Assembly (NCBI GenBank): GCA_037974665.1
Contig: CM075783.1
Coordinates: forward strand, 43,485,818-43,549,817
Length of the DNA: 64,000 nt
From: Ehretia macrophylla
Taxonomy: Eukaryota > Streptophyta > Magnoliopsida > Boraginales > Ehretiaceae
Direction: 5' to 3'
The notes below the pieces were generated by a model. That model was not told where the DNA came from, made no database searches, and saw only the letters and a list, made by a program, of their open reading frames with translations. A program made the position numbers and the translations under genes. Below are positions 35,390 through 47,173 of this stretch, piece after piece (positions within the stretch are counted from its first letter, which is position 1; every line of letters begins with the position of its first letter).

Positions 35390-35608
35390 CTAATAAGTGA
35401 CATTGCTATAAGATGTAAATATGAATGTTAAGAATAGAAACAATGTCAAATGAGTATAGGATCCATTAATCCAATAAGCAAAACTTTCAAGAAACAATTG
35501 ATATGCTAGAAAAGTGTAACTCTCTCTCAAATAAGTGAGAATAGAGTAAAAGATAATAATAAGACTGATAGAATTATGAAGTACAAGAAGGGTGTCCCAC
35601 CTACACAC
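35390..35608 (-). CDS. Small hydrophobic ORF conserved in E1, E2 and E3 (E1 copy), doubtful gene
   Basis: 72 codons on the sense strand of the element. The middle, around 'FYSILTYLRESYTFLAYQL' and 'SFAYWINGSYTHLTLF', is the same in the E2 frame (40782-41006, 74 codons) and the E3 frame (56197-56433, 78 codons). It is rich in Leu/Ile/Phe/Tyr and could span a membrane. It has no family resemblance I recognise. The three copies are similar DNA, so an open frame may persist by chance. No upstream signal supports translation. Confidence 0.2.
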   Translation of the reverse strand: MCRWDTLLVLHNSISLIIIFYSILTYLRESYTFLAYQLFLESFAYWINGSYTHLTLFLFLTFIFTSYSNVTY

Positions 35609-36440
35609 TTAAACACCAACAAGTCAAATCCTACAATCTATCTTCCTCCAAAACAAGACACTAAGGAGATCTAGAGAACCTAAGGAGTCATAACAATCAC
35701 CAAACAAGATAAATCACTCCAAAATTTTACATTCCGTACCAGACCAATCACTAAACAAGATAAATCACTGATTACCCAACAAGATTAACTAATGAAGACT
35801 CCAAAATCTGATAACACAATACAGATTCATGCTAACCCATTATAACACAAGAGAATCCTCAATCAACAATTTAGAAAGTCATACCACCTAGAACTCAAAA
35901 GCTCGATGTAGGCAAGTAAATGTTCAGTCACCAAAATGCATTCTTATTTCCTCAAATAATTCTCTCTCCCAACAATTACATCTTCAAATAAAGTAACTTT
36001 AGTCAGGAATCACTCCAATTGTCTCCAAGGTTTAAAGATTAAAACTCCAAAATATCCATTAATAATATAGCAATCCCAAATAGTAGAAATACTCACATGT
36101 TATACTACACTTCATTCCATTCACAAATATACATCACTAATTCCTCAAATAAATTGATTCTAAAATAACCTCAAGAAGTATAATATGAGTTGAGACTTTA
36201 AAAGTGTCTAATCACAACCTCACAGAAACCTTAACTTATGATCCATCTCCAAGTAATAATAAGTTAAACATGGCAACAAAAGTAATTATAATCATCAAGA
36301 TACATTACTATTTCCTCGAACAACTTCATTTTCGCTAAAGGAACATCAAGATCAATCCACTAAGCCGAAACTAAAATCCATAAACATAACATTTAAAATC
36401 TAACTGATAAACTTCTAGAATAATAATAATTCAAAATCAT

Positions 36441-36475
36441 GGCCTACCTCTATTTCCGAAAACTCTTGTAGTCAT
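36441..36475 (-). pseudogene. Relic of the gag start in E1 (12 codons)
   Basis: On the minus strand an ATG at 36473-36475 opens MTTRVFGNRGRP and then stops (TGA). H gag opens MTGRPRTRGRP. Matching M-T at the start and RGRP at codons 9-12, at the same place relative to the leader repeats, points to common descent. E2 and E3 keep the GGTAGGCC-type end of this relic but have lost the ATG. Confidence 0.55.
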
Positions 36476-36979
36476 CCTTACTTCACCTAAAAGAATCACA
36501 CACAGTTATAGAATATATACAATTACATCACATGAAAACAAGTACAACGTAATGCATGATTATCATATAATATAACATTATCACATAACACACAATTCAA
36601 CATATAAGAAGCCAACATCACATAAACAGGTTATATCACAGAAGTAAGTTATAAACAATTAAAGTCACATAAGCAACAAACTTCACATAAGGCACTTTGA
36701 TCACATAAAACACAATTGTCACATAATACACATTAATCACATAATGCACAGTAATTACAACACATTGAGTACGTATAGCACGTTATCACATAAAACATAT
36801 TGACCACATTAGTTCACTTAACGCACAAGGCATATCGGTCACACAGAAAGTTAGACACATAAGTAAATTAATCACATAAACATATTAACATATGTTTCAC
36901 TTTTCTTTCACTTAATACATACTTGCATGCTTAGACCACTACCCACATTCCGAGGATACCCCGGCTGATAGCTAATCAA

Positions 36980-36991
36980 GATCTGATACCA
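36980..36991 (-). promoter_or_regulatory. E1 primer binding site
   Basis: Minus strand TGGTATCAGATC, six bases from the 5' LTR at 36998. One base differs from the TGGTATCAGAGC of H, E2 and E3. Confidence 0.88.
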
Positions 36992-36997
36992 CATAAA

Positions 36998-37233
36998 TGT
37001 CATGCCCCAACTCGACCCCTCCTATAATCAGTCAGGACGCAACGGAATTTTGGCAGTATAACGACAGTGAATAGGATACCGAGGCTCAAAACCAACCTCA
37101 ATAGGACATCATACATCAACTCCATAAACCATACAACAAACAACTTCTCAATAACATAGCAACATACAACACAACCATATTATACAATAAAACATCTTCG
37201 TTATACGCCTCCGTTCCAACATGACATACAATA
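36998..37233 (-). mobile_element. E1 5' LTR, part left of E2
   Basis: TGTCATGCCCCAAC to the E2 insertion point. The rest of this LTR is at 45007-47168. Its last ~16 bases (CATGACATACAATA) resemble the E2 LTR (near 37427) more than the E1 3' LTR (CGTAATACATG near 32167). Confidence 0.85.
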
Positions 37234-39726
37234 TGTCACGCCCCAACACGACCCCTCCTATGATCAGTCAGGACGCAACGGAATTTCGGCAGTATAACGA
37301 CAGTAAATAGGACACCGAGGTTCCAAACCAACCTCATTAAACATCATACATCCAGCAACTCCTTAATTCAAACAACAACATACAACACAATCATAGTATA
37401 CAATAAACCATCCTCGTTATACGCCTCCGTTCCAACATAACATACAATACCTCAACCTTATCATACATTTCAAAAATAAGTTGAGACATATTTACAACTT
37501 AACCGTAGACAAAAGAAAACCACTAAGTTAACACCATTTGGATCATCATCTTTTCAATATCTATTACATTAAGAACCGTAAAGCATATAAAGTCTATTAA
37601 ACTAATATACAAGACATTAAACAACATATAATCATGGATAAGACTCGGGAACATATGACTCGTCCACGTAAAGCACATTTTCCACATTCTCCTCTTCAGG
37701 AGGCACATACCCGTAATCCGGCTCCGCAACACCTGTAAGCATGCATTAATAGAGAGTGAGCTTATATACATAAGCCCAGTGAGGATCCGATAGATCTCGA
37801 CAGTATTCACTACGCTCCTTGGATTTAGTCCTTTGAGCAAGTAAACACACAACAACAATAATAATGCTATCATCACATAACAACATAAATAATGCTATCA
37901 TCACATAACTACATAAATAATGCTATCATCACATAACTATATGACCATTCAGTAAGGATACTCTATTTGGTGTAGCTCCAAACGCCATCACGATCTCAAC
38001 CGTTCTTCTTATAACTCCCCATTACTCACGCACCCGAGGTACCTCACTATCCCCTTCCCTCCATGACATCTCCGTCATGCGAGCTGGGGGTAGCCTATGG
38101 CAGTCATGCCGGTTTCAACCCGACAGCCCGACGCTGCCCGAGAGGTGGCACACACATACCAAGGCTCCATATTCATCAATCATCATGCAAGCATAAATCG
38201 ATCAATCAATTGGGAGATCAGCAACAAGAGTGCCCGATTCCCGCATTCAATAATAATCAATCAATAACATCAATATAACATCAATATAACATCAATATTA
38301 AATTAAACATCAAACAACGTAGTTAGATGACAAAGTAGGCCATCTAACCGGACATGCATAATATTCATAATTAAACTCTAAATTACTCAACAACAACTCA
38401 CCATTCATCACTCGAACACTACCCAACCATCTAAGGCATCGTTCAAGAAATTAAAGAATGACAACCTAAACTTCTAAAATTCATAACTTACAATCTACTA
38501 ATCCAAACATTGCCAAATCAGTTCCTATCACTCACCCACTCAACCTACTACATTACCCCTCTCGGACACCCACCATAACACCTCCAAATCACGCCCGATA
38601 ACCCTAAAATCCTAAGATGTCATGGCTGGATTTTCCGGATTTTCACACAAACAATGTAATCGAAAATTCGGCATTACAACAGCGCTAACACGTAATTATC
38701 AAGTATTTAGAAATCGACGGCAATCGATTTCGATCAACACAACTCATTTAATTCAACTTTGAACATTTTAATCAAAATTAAATACCCGGAAAATAAAAAT
38801 TATACTATATCCGACAGAAACTCGTAGTATTAGTATATAATGATCCCTAGCATGCAAGGAGCAATAATCTAACATCAGATTTCAATTCTAACGGTTCAAT
38901 CTTCATTTATACGCAAAAACACAAAAATGACATTTTGAGATCTAGAATTTTTCTCTCACCTTTGATGTGTTTTGATGCAAGAAATGTGTAGAATGGATGC
39001 CAAACAATCAATTTCAAGCTTTGAATCACTCAATTCGGCTTTGAAACGCAAAATCTGTGAGAAAAATGCTTTGAAAATGCCTTATCTTTCTCCTCCAAGG
39101 AGCCACGGTTTTGTGTGTGTTTTTGGAGTGTGTTTTGTGTTGTGTGAGTGTGTGTTGATGACATTATATAATAAAAAGCTTGGTCAATTAAAAAAATGCA
39201 AAGTCAAAGTTAGTTTTAATAGGTATTTTTGTGTTTTTAATGACTTTAATTGCATTTTAGTGCTCACCAAGTTAAAAATAATTATGCAACCCCCAAAATA
39301 TCACAAGTGGATTATTTTTAGGTGACAAGAAGTTTTACATTCAAAGAATTCCACCCGAGTCGGCTTAAAACTCGATTTTCGCAAAAGTCGGTGTAAAAAC
39401 CCTAATAAATTCTTAAGCCGATTTTAAAACCGTTTTCATCAAACACAGGTCTATTAAAGTCCGTGGACTAGGTCTAGAAGGGTTAAAAAGACCAGTTTCA
39501 AAATTATAGCGGACGTGTTTCGAAAACACTATTCACTGAAAATCGACGATAAAATTTCTGACTCCGTTTTTGATAAAAATTTCATGAATGCACATTTAGC
39601 ACGTATTAGGAGTATTGATATCAAAATTATAACATTCTAGGTCATATAGCACATAAATAGGTCAAATGCACGCAAAACGAGATAAAACACGTAAATCGAG
39701 TTAAAGCAGAAAAGTGGGGTTTCACA
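37234..39726 (-). mobile_element. E2 3' LTR (2493 bp)
   Basis: Same length and nearly the same sequence as 42514-45006. Holds a 28-bp motif repeated three times (about 37857-37940), a minus-strand TATA region (37761-37770), a GC-rich block (38111-38146) and a terminal ACGTG-like array (39600-39726). Frames of 71 and 117 codons repeat identically in both LTRs because the LTRs are identical there, not through protein selection. Confidence 0.92.
37857..37940. repeat. 28-bp motif in triplicate in the E2 LTR
   Basis: Three copies of a unit containing AATGCTATCATCACATAAC in direct tandem; also at 43137-43220 in the other LTR. E1 and E3 LTRs have a single copy-like stretch, so the expansion is specific to E2. 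Confidence 0.75.
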
Positions 39727-40781
39727 TTCTCCCCTCCTTAAAACAATTGCGTCCGCGCAATTCTCGAATTGATAGACAATTAAATCCTCAATCGTTACAC
39801 TTAATAATACTTCTCTTAGTTCTCATTTATCTCTTAGGATGACACCTAACCAAAGACCTCAAAAGAACCAACTCTGTTGACTGCAAGTTGATGATCATAA
39901 TTCCAAGACAATCTTCAATTCATAATTCTCTCCTACCTAATATCATATTGCATATGAAATGAATCACAACTCCAAAGTCTTAGCATGACACCACTAATTA
40001 TCAATCATCCCCTACTACACAAAAGAGCTCTATGAACACCCCGAGGGTTTAAAAACTCATTTACGATAACATGAATGATTACCGATCAAGGGAATATCTC
40101 AAAAGTGACATTTGTCAGAATATGCCTCTTATGAAATTTACAAGGAAATACGAATATGAAAAATCATATTTGAGCCAACAATCAAGTGAACAAGAGTTCA
40201 AACAGGTTAGAGAATCAAGAGGTTAATAGTTTAATAAGGAAACATGATAACTAAGATAAGAAATGTCTCAGCACCTATCAGTTAAATACGTACGAACAAA
40301 GGATGATGACGAGTCAAAACAGTGCTGAGTATGTTGAACAAAAATTCCTGAACAAGTAGATATTTCAATTCTCGATAATTGTTCAAGGAACCAACAAGTA
40401 AGTTGTACTTGAGGCGAAATGAAATTAAGAAATAAGAGATGATTAATTCAATAGAAACATGAGTGGCAAGAGTATCTCAGCACGCAATACCAAAGAAGTA
40501 CGAATAAGAAATGATAACAATAGGACAGTGCCGAGTGCTTTGAGTGAGCAATTACAAGCAAAGTAATGACTCTGGATTTAATAATAAAACAATAGGATTA
40601 ACAAAGATCAACAAGAATGACAATGATGTACTTAGGTAAGGAGTACATCAAACAAGTGAAATCGAATAAGTAAAATGGTATACCAAAGGAAAAATTACTT
40701 TCAAATGAATAGTAATAGGATGAAATGAAATATTGAAACGAATGGCTAGAGATATAGAATGAAATATAGAAGTCTCAAACC

Positions 40782-41006
40782 TTAACTCCAATAAGCGACA
40801 TTGCTATAAGAAGCAAATATGAATGTTAAGAATGGAAACAATGTCAAATGAGTATAGGATCCATTAATCCAATAAGCAAAACTTTCAAGAGACAATTGAT
40901 AGGCTAGAAAAGTGTAACTCTCTCTCAAATAAGTGAGAATAGAGTAAAAGATAATAATAAGACTGATAGAATTATGAAGCACAAGAAGGGTGTCCCACCT
41001 ACACAC
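40782..41006 (-). CDS. Small hydrophobic ORF, E2 copy, doubtful gene
   Basis: 74 codons, same frame as 35390-35608 with a few substitutions (for example FLES to SLES, TSYSNVTY to ASYSNVAY) and two more codons at the end. It stays open despite point changes, but no function or expression signal is recognisable. Confidence 0.2.
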   Translation of the reverse strand: MCRWDTLLVLHNSISLIIIFYSILTYLRESYTFLAYQLSLESFAYWINGSYTHLTLFPFLTFIFASYSNVAYWS

Positions 41007-42493
41007 TTAAACACCAACAAGTCAAATCTTACAAACTATCTTCCTCCAAAACAAGACACTAAGGAGATCTAAAGAATCTAAGGAGTCATAACAATCACCA
41101 AACAAGATAAATCACTCCAAAATTTTACATTCCGTACCAGACCAATCACTAAACGAGATAAATCACCGATTACCCAACAAGATTAACTAATGAGGACTCC
41201 AAAATCTGATAACACAATACAGATTCATACTAACCCATTATAACACTAGTGAATCATCAATCAACAATTTAGAAGGTTATACCACCTAGAACCCAAAAGC
41301 TCGATGTAGGTAAGTAAATGTTCAGTCACCAAAATGCATTCTTATTTCCTCAAATAATTCTATCTTCAAACAATTGCATCTTCGAATAAAGTAACTTTAG
41401 TCAAGAATCACTCCAATTGTCTCCAAGGTCTAAAGATCAAGACTCCAAAATATCCATTAATAATATAGCAATCCCAAATAGTAGACATATTCACATGTTA
41501 TACCACAGTTCATTCCATTCACAAATATACATCACTAATTCCTCAAATAAATTCATTCTAAAATAACCTCAAGAAAGTATAATCTGAGTTGAGACTCCAA
41601 AAGTGTCTAATCACAACCTCACAAAAACCTCAACTTATGATTCATCTCCAAGTAATAACAAGTTAAACATGGCAACAAAAGTAATTATAATCATCAAGAT
41701 ACATTGCTATTTCCTCGAACAATTTCATTCTCGCTAAAGGAATATCAAGATCAATCCACTAAGCCGAAACTAAAATCCATAAACATAACAATTAAAATCT
41801 AACTGATAAACTTCTAGAATAATAATAATTCAAAATCATGGCCTATCTCTATTTCCGAAAGCTCTTACAACCACCCTAGACATTAAAAGGTCACTCACGA
41901 GTTAAAACATGTATGCAACTATATCATATGAAAGACAAGTATAACGTGATACACAATTATCATACAATGCAACATTATCACATAACACAATTCAACATAT
42001 AAGAACCCAACATCACATAAACAGGTTATATCATAGAAGTAAGTTATAAACAATTAAAGTCACATAAGCAACAAACTTCACATAAGACAAGTTGATCACG
42101 TAACTCACATTGGTCACTTAAAGTACATTGACCATCTAAAGCACGTTGTTTCACATAAGCTAGTTATAAACAATTAAAAGCACATAAACAACTAACTTCA
42201 CACAAGGCACAAAATCACATAAAACACAATTGTCACATAATACACATTAATCACATAATGCACATTAATTACAACACATTGAGTACGTATAACACGTTAT
42301 CACATAAAACATATTGACCACATTAATTCACTTAACACACAAGACATATTGGTCACATAGAAAGTTAGACACATAAGTAAATTTATCACATAAACATATT
42401 AACATATGTTTCACTTTTCTTTCACTTAATACATACTTGCATGCTTAGACCACTACCCACATTCCGAGGATACCCCGGCTGACAGCTAATCAA

Positions 42494-42505
42494 GCTCTGA
42501 TACCA
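42494..42505 (-). promoter_or_regulatory. E2 primer binding site
   Basis: Minus strand TGGTATCAGAGC, identical to H; an eight-base gap separates it from the 5' LTR. Confidence 0.9.
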
Positions 42506-42513
42506 CTTATTAC

Positions 42514-45006
42514 TGTCACGCCCCAACACGACCCCTCCTATGATCAGTCAGGACGCAACGGAATTTCGGCAGTATAACGACAGTAAATAGGACACCGAGG
42601 TTCCAAACCAACCTCATTAAACATCATACATCCAGCAACTCCTTAATTCAAACAACAACATACAACACAATCATAGTATACAATAAACCATCCTCGTTAT
42701 ACGCCTCCGTTCCAACATAACATACAATACCTCAACCTTATCATACATTTCAAAAATAAGTTGAGACATATTTACAACTTAACCGTAGACAAAAGAAAAC
42801 CACTAAGTTAACACCATTTGGATCATCATCTTTTCAATATCTATTACATTAAGAACCGTAAAGCATATAAAGTCTATTAAACTAATATACAAGACATTAA
42901 ACAACATATAATCATGGATAAGACTCGGGAACATATGACTCGTCCACGTAAAGCACATTTTCCACATTCTCCTCTTCAGGAGGCACATACCCGTAATCCG
43001 GCTCCGCAACACCTGTAAGCATGCATTAATAGAGAGTGAGCTTATATACATAAGCCCAGTGAGGATCCGATAGATCTCGACAGTATTCACTACGCTCCTT
43101 GGATTTAGTCCTTTGAGCAAGTAAACACACAACAACAATAATAATGCTATCATCACATAACAACATAAATAATGCTATCATCACATAACTACATAAATAA
43201 TGCTATCATCACATAACTATATGACCATTCAGTAAGGATACTCTATTTGGTGTAGCTCCAAACGCCATCACGATCTCAACCGTTCTTCTTATAACTCCCC
43301 ATTACTCACGCACCCGAGGTACCTCACTATCCCCTTCCCTCCATGACATCTCCGTCATGCGAGCTGGGGGTAGCCTATGGCAGTCATGCCGGTTTCAACC
43401 CGACAGCCCGACGCTGCCCGAGAGGTGGCACACACATACCAAGGCTCCATATTCATCAATCATCATGCAAGCATAAATCGATCAATCAATTGGGAGATCA
43501 GCAACAAGAGTGCCCGATTCCCGCATTCAATAATAATCAATCAATAACATCAATATAACATCAATATAACATCAATATTAAATTAAACATCAAACAACGT
43601 AGTTAGATGACAAAGTAGGCCATCTAACCGGACATGCATAATATTCATAATTAAACTCTAAATTACTCAACAACAACTCACCATTCATCACTCGAACACT
43701 ACCCAACCATCTAAGGCATCGTTCAAGAAATTAAAGAATGACAACCTAAACTTCTAAAATTCATAACTTACAATCTACTAATCCAAACATTGCCAAATCA
43801 GTTCCTATCACTCACCCATTCAACCTACTACATTAGCCCTCTCGGAAATCCACCATAACACCTCCAAATCACGCCCGATAACCCTAAAATCCTAAGATGT
43901 CATGGCTGGATTTTCCGGATTTTCACACAAACAATGTAATCGAAAATTCGGCATTACAACAGCGCTAACACGTAATTATCAAGTATTTAGAAATCGACGG
44001 CAATCGATTTCGATCAACACAACTCATTTAAATCAACTTTGAACATTTTAATCAAAATTAAATACCCGGAAAATAAAAATTATACTACATCCGACAGAAA
44101 CTCGAAGTATTAGCAGATAATGATCCCTAGCATGCAAGGAGCACTAATCTAACATCAGACTTCAAATCTAACGGTTCAATCTTCATTTATACGCAAAAAC
44201 ACAAAAATGACATTTTGAGATCTAGAATTTTTCTCTCACCTTTGATGTGTTTTGATGCAAGAAATGTGTAGAATGGATGCCAAACAATCAATTTCAAGCT
44301 TTGAATCACTCAATTCGGCTTTGAAACGCAAAATCTGTGAGAAAAATGCTTTGAAAATGCCTTATCTTTCTCCTCCAAGGAGCCACGGTTTTGTGTGTGT
44401 TTTTGGAGTGTGTTTTGTGTTGTGTGAGTGTGTGTTGATGACATTATATAATAAAAAGCTTGGTCAATTAAAAAAATGCAAAGTCAAAGTTAGTTTTAAT
44501 AGGTATTTTTGTGTTTTTAATGACTTTAATTGCATTTTAGTGCTCACCAAGTTAAAAATAATTATGCAACCCCCAAAATATCACAAGTGGATTATTTTTA
44601 GGTGACAAGAAGTTTTACATTCAAAGAATTCCACCCGAGTCGGCTTAAAACTCGATTTTCGCAAAAGTCGGTGTAAAAACCCTAATAAATTCTTAAGCCG
44701 ATTTTAAAACCGTTTTCATCAAACACAGGTCTATTAAAGTCCGTGGACTAGGTCTAGAAGGGTTAAAAAGACCAGTTTCAAAATTATAGCGGACGTGTTT
44801 CGAAAACACTATTCACTGAAAATCGACGATAAATTTTCTGACTCCGTTTTTGATAAAAATTTCATGAATGCACATTTAGCACGTATTAGGAGTATTGATA
44901 TCAAAATTATAACATTCTAGGTCATATAGCACATAAATAGGTCAAATGCACGCAAAACGAGATAAAACACGTAAATCGAGTTAAAGCAGAAAAGTGGGGT
45001 TTCACA
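42514..45006 (-). mobile_element. E2 5' LTR (2493 bp)
   Basis: Transcription of E2 would start in this copy. The minus-strand TATA region is at 43041-43050, read toward lower coordinates. Differences from the 3' LTR cluster within 43819-44167, with the rest identical except one base near 44833. Confidence 0.92.
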
Positions 45007-47168
45007 TAATACATGAACCTTAATATACATTACAAAAACATATTGAGACAATCTAGCAACCTAATCACAAACAAAAGAAAGGCTACTAAGACAACATCAA
45101 CTAATTCATTAACTATTCCACATCTTTTACATTATGAACTACAAAGCATATAAAAGTCTACTAAGTTAATTTATAAGATAGTAAAACAATACAACATCAA
45201 GGATAAGACTCCGGAACATAAGACTCATCCACGTAAGGCACATTTTCCTCTTCAGGAGGCACGTACCCGTAATCTTGCGAAAGTACACCTGTAAGCATGC
45301 AATAATAGAGAGTGAGCTTATATAAAATAAGCCCTGCGAGGATCCGATAGATCTCGAGCAAGGTCTACTAAACTCCTTGGAATAATCCTTTGAGTCAGTA
45401 AATGCACAATAACATAAATAATACTATCACCACATAATTGTATAACCATTCAATAAAGGATACTCTAGTTGGTGTAGCTCCAAACACCATCACGATCTCA
45501 ACCATTCTTCTTGTAACTCCCCATTACTCACACACCCGAGGTACCTCACTAGCCCCTCCCTCCATGACACCTCCGTCATGCGAGCTGGGGGTAGTCTCTG
45601 GCAGTCATGCCGTTTTCAACCCGACAGCCCAACGCTGCCCGAGAGGTGGCACACATATACCAAGACTCCATAACAATCATCAATAATCAATCAATCATCA
45701 ATCAATAATCATCTACTCATCAATACTAGCACCAATAATCAATTAGACAACAAATAACTAAGTTAGATGACAAAGTAGGCCATCTAACCGAACATGCATT
45801 AAATACACAATCAAACTCTAATTTACCCATCAACAACTCACAATTCAATCACTCAACCCCCACCCAATCAACTAAGGCTCAATCTAACATTTTAAAGAAA
45901 GACAACCTAAACTTCAATTAATCATATCTTACATTCTACTAATCCAAACAACTCCAAATCAGTTTCAAACACCCACCCATTCAACCAACTACATTAGCCC
46001 CCTCGGAAAACCACCATAACACCTCCAAATCATGCCCGATAACCCTAAAACCCTAAGGTGTCAAAGCTGAAATTTCCAGATTTTCACCTAAACATCATAA
46101 TCAAAAATTCGGCATTACAACGGCGCTACCACGTAATTATCAAACATTTAGAAATCGACGGCAATCGATTCCGATCAACACAACTCAATTTAATCAACAT
46201 TGAACAATTTAATCAAATTTAAATACCCCGAAAATAAAAATTATGCTACAACCGATAAAAACTCGTAGTATTACAGCTAAATGATCCCTAGCATGCAAGG
46301 GGAAATAATCTAACATCATATTAGAATTCTAACGGTTCGATTTTCAATTCTACGCAAAAACACAAAAGTTGAGTTTTGAGATCCAGAATTTTTCTCTCAC
46401 CTTTGATCCAAAGTAAAGCTAGGAATGCATGCAATAGGTGCCCAACAAGCGGAATCCAGCCCAATTTGAAAAGATTCGGACTTTAAATGAGTTTTCTAAG
46501 GCAAAATTACTTTGAAAATAAGTTGATTATAATCTTTTTTTTTCCTAAGCTTTCACGGCTGCAAGGTGTGTGTAAATGTGGTGTTTTGATTTGTTTCATT
46601 GTGTGTTGGTGATATATGCATGAAAGTCAACAAGTCAAATGAAAGTCAAAGTTGAAACTTTAGCATTTTTAGTGTTTTCTTGACTTTAAATGCATTTTAT
46701 TGATCACCAAAGTTCAAAAACAATTATTCAATACCCAAGATAGCTCAAGTAGATTATTTTTAGGTGACAAGAAATTTTACAATCAAACAATTTCACTCGA
46801 GTCGACTTAAAACTCGATTTTCGCAAAAGTCGGTGTAAAAACCCTAATAATTTCTTAAGCCGATTTTAAAACCATTTTCATCAAACACAGGTCTATTAAA
46901 GCCTGTGGTCTAGGTCTAGAAAGGTTAAAACAACCAGTTTCAAAATTTTAGCAGACGTGTTTTGAAAATACTATTCACTAAAAATCAACGGTAAAATTTC
47001 AGACTCCGTTTTTTATGAAAATTTCATGAATGCACATTTAGCACGTATTAGGAGTATTGATATCAAAATTATAACATTCTAGGCCCTATAGCACATAAAT
47101 AGGTCATATGCACGCAAAACGAGACAAAGCACGTAAATCAAGTTAAAGCAGAAAAGTGGGGTTTCACA
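45007..47168 (-). mobile_element. E1 5' LTR, part right of E2
   Basis: Continues the LTR started at 36998 and ends GGGGTTTCACA before CAGCT. It aligns with 32167-34330 of the E1 3' LTR with a few percent mismatches. Holds the GC-rich block near 45614-45652 and the ACGTG-like array at 47040-47168. Confidence 0.9.
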
Positions 47169-47173
47169 CAGCT

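Larger units (their letters stand above)
34344..36979 (-). mobile_element. E1 internal region, non-coding
   Basis: About 2.6 kb of AT-rich DNA with clear counterparts in E2 (39740-42493) and E3 (55164-57928). No reverse transcriptase, integrase or Gag motif is visible in any frame, apart from a short relic of the gag start at 36441-36475. The part next to the primer site (about 36540-36890) consists of imperfect CACATAA / ATCACATAA repeats. A 72-codon hydrophobic frame on the element's sense strand (35390-35608) recurs in E2 and E3 and is listed separately. Confidence 0.85.
39727..42513 (-). mobile_element. E2 internal region, non-coding
   Basis: Purine tract 39727-39739 on the left, primer site 42494-42505 and an eight-base spacer on the right. 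Counterpart of the E1 and E3 internals; no coding domain. CACATAA-type leader repeats at about 41975-42400. The region next to the former gag start (about 41870-41940) matches E3, not E1, so E2 and E3 form a subgroup there. Confidence 0.88.
37234..45006 (-). mobile_element. E2: young complete non-autonomous LTR retrotransposon
   Basis: 7773 bp. LTRs 37234-39726 and 42514-45006, each exactly 2493 bp. Purine tract 39727-39739; primer site 42494-42505. By eye the LTRs differ at about 13 positions (~0.5%), the lowest divergence in the window, and it sits at the deepest nesting level. Flanks are CAATA (37229-37233) and TAATA (45007-45011), an imperfect 5-bp duplication. All termini needed for reverse transcription look intact, but there is no coding region, so movement would need proteins in trans. 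Confidence 0.92.
31946..47168 (-). mobile_element. E1: non-autonomous LTR retrotransposon in H gag, with E2 nested in it
   Basis: Minus-strand element with exact target duplication CAGCT (31941-31945 and 47169-47173). 3' LTR 31946-34330, purine tract 34331-34343, internal 34344-36979, primer site 36980-36991, and 5' LTR 36998-37233 plus 45007-47168 (split by E2). The internal region has no gag-pol domains. LTRs and primer site are those of the H family. Retrotransposition would need Gag-Pol from a complete relative. The LTR pair differs by a few percent by eye, so E1 is older than E2. Confidence 0.9.

Noticed and set aside
36520..36900. CRISPR-like regular repeats (CACATAA motif)
   Set aside because: Motifs are short, imperfect, without unique spacers of fixed length, and lie at the leader position of a plant retrotransposon.
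37523..37876. Two identical 117-codon minus frames (37523-37876 and 42803-43156)
   Set aside because: Identical only because the two E2 LTRs are identical there; no counterpart of the same length in the E1 or E3 LTRs.
38972..39325. Two identical 117-codon plus frames (38972-39325 and 44252-44605)
   Set aside because: Antisense to E2, within its LTRs, no domain; the duplication is the LTR pair.
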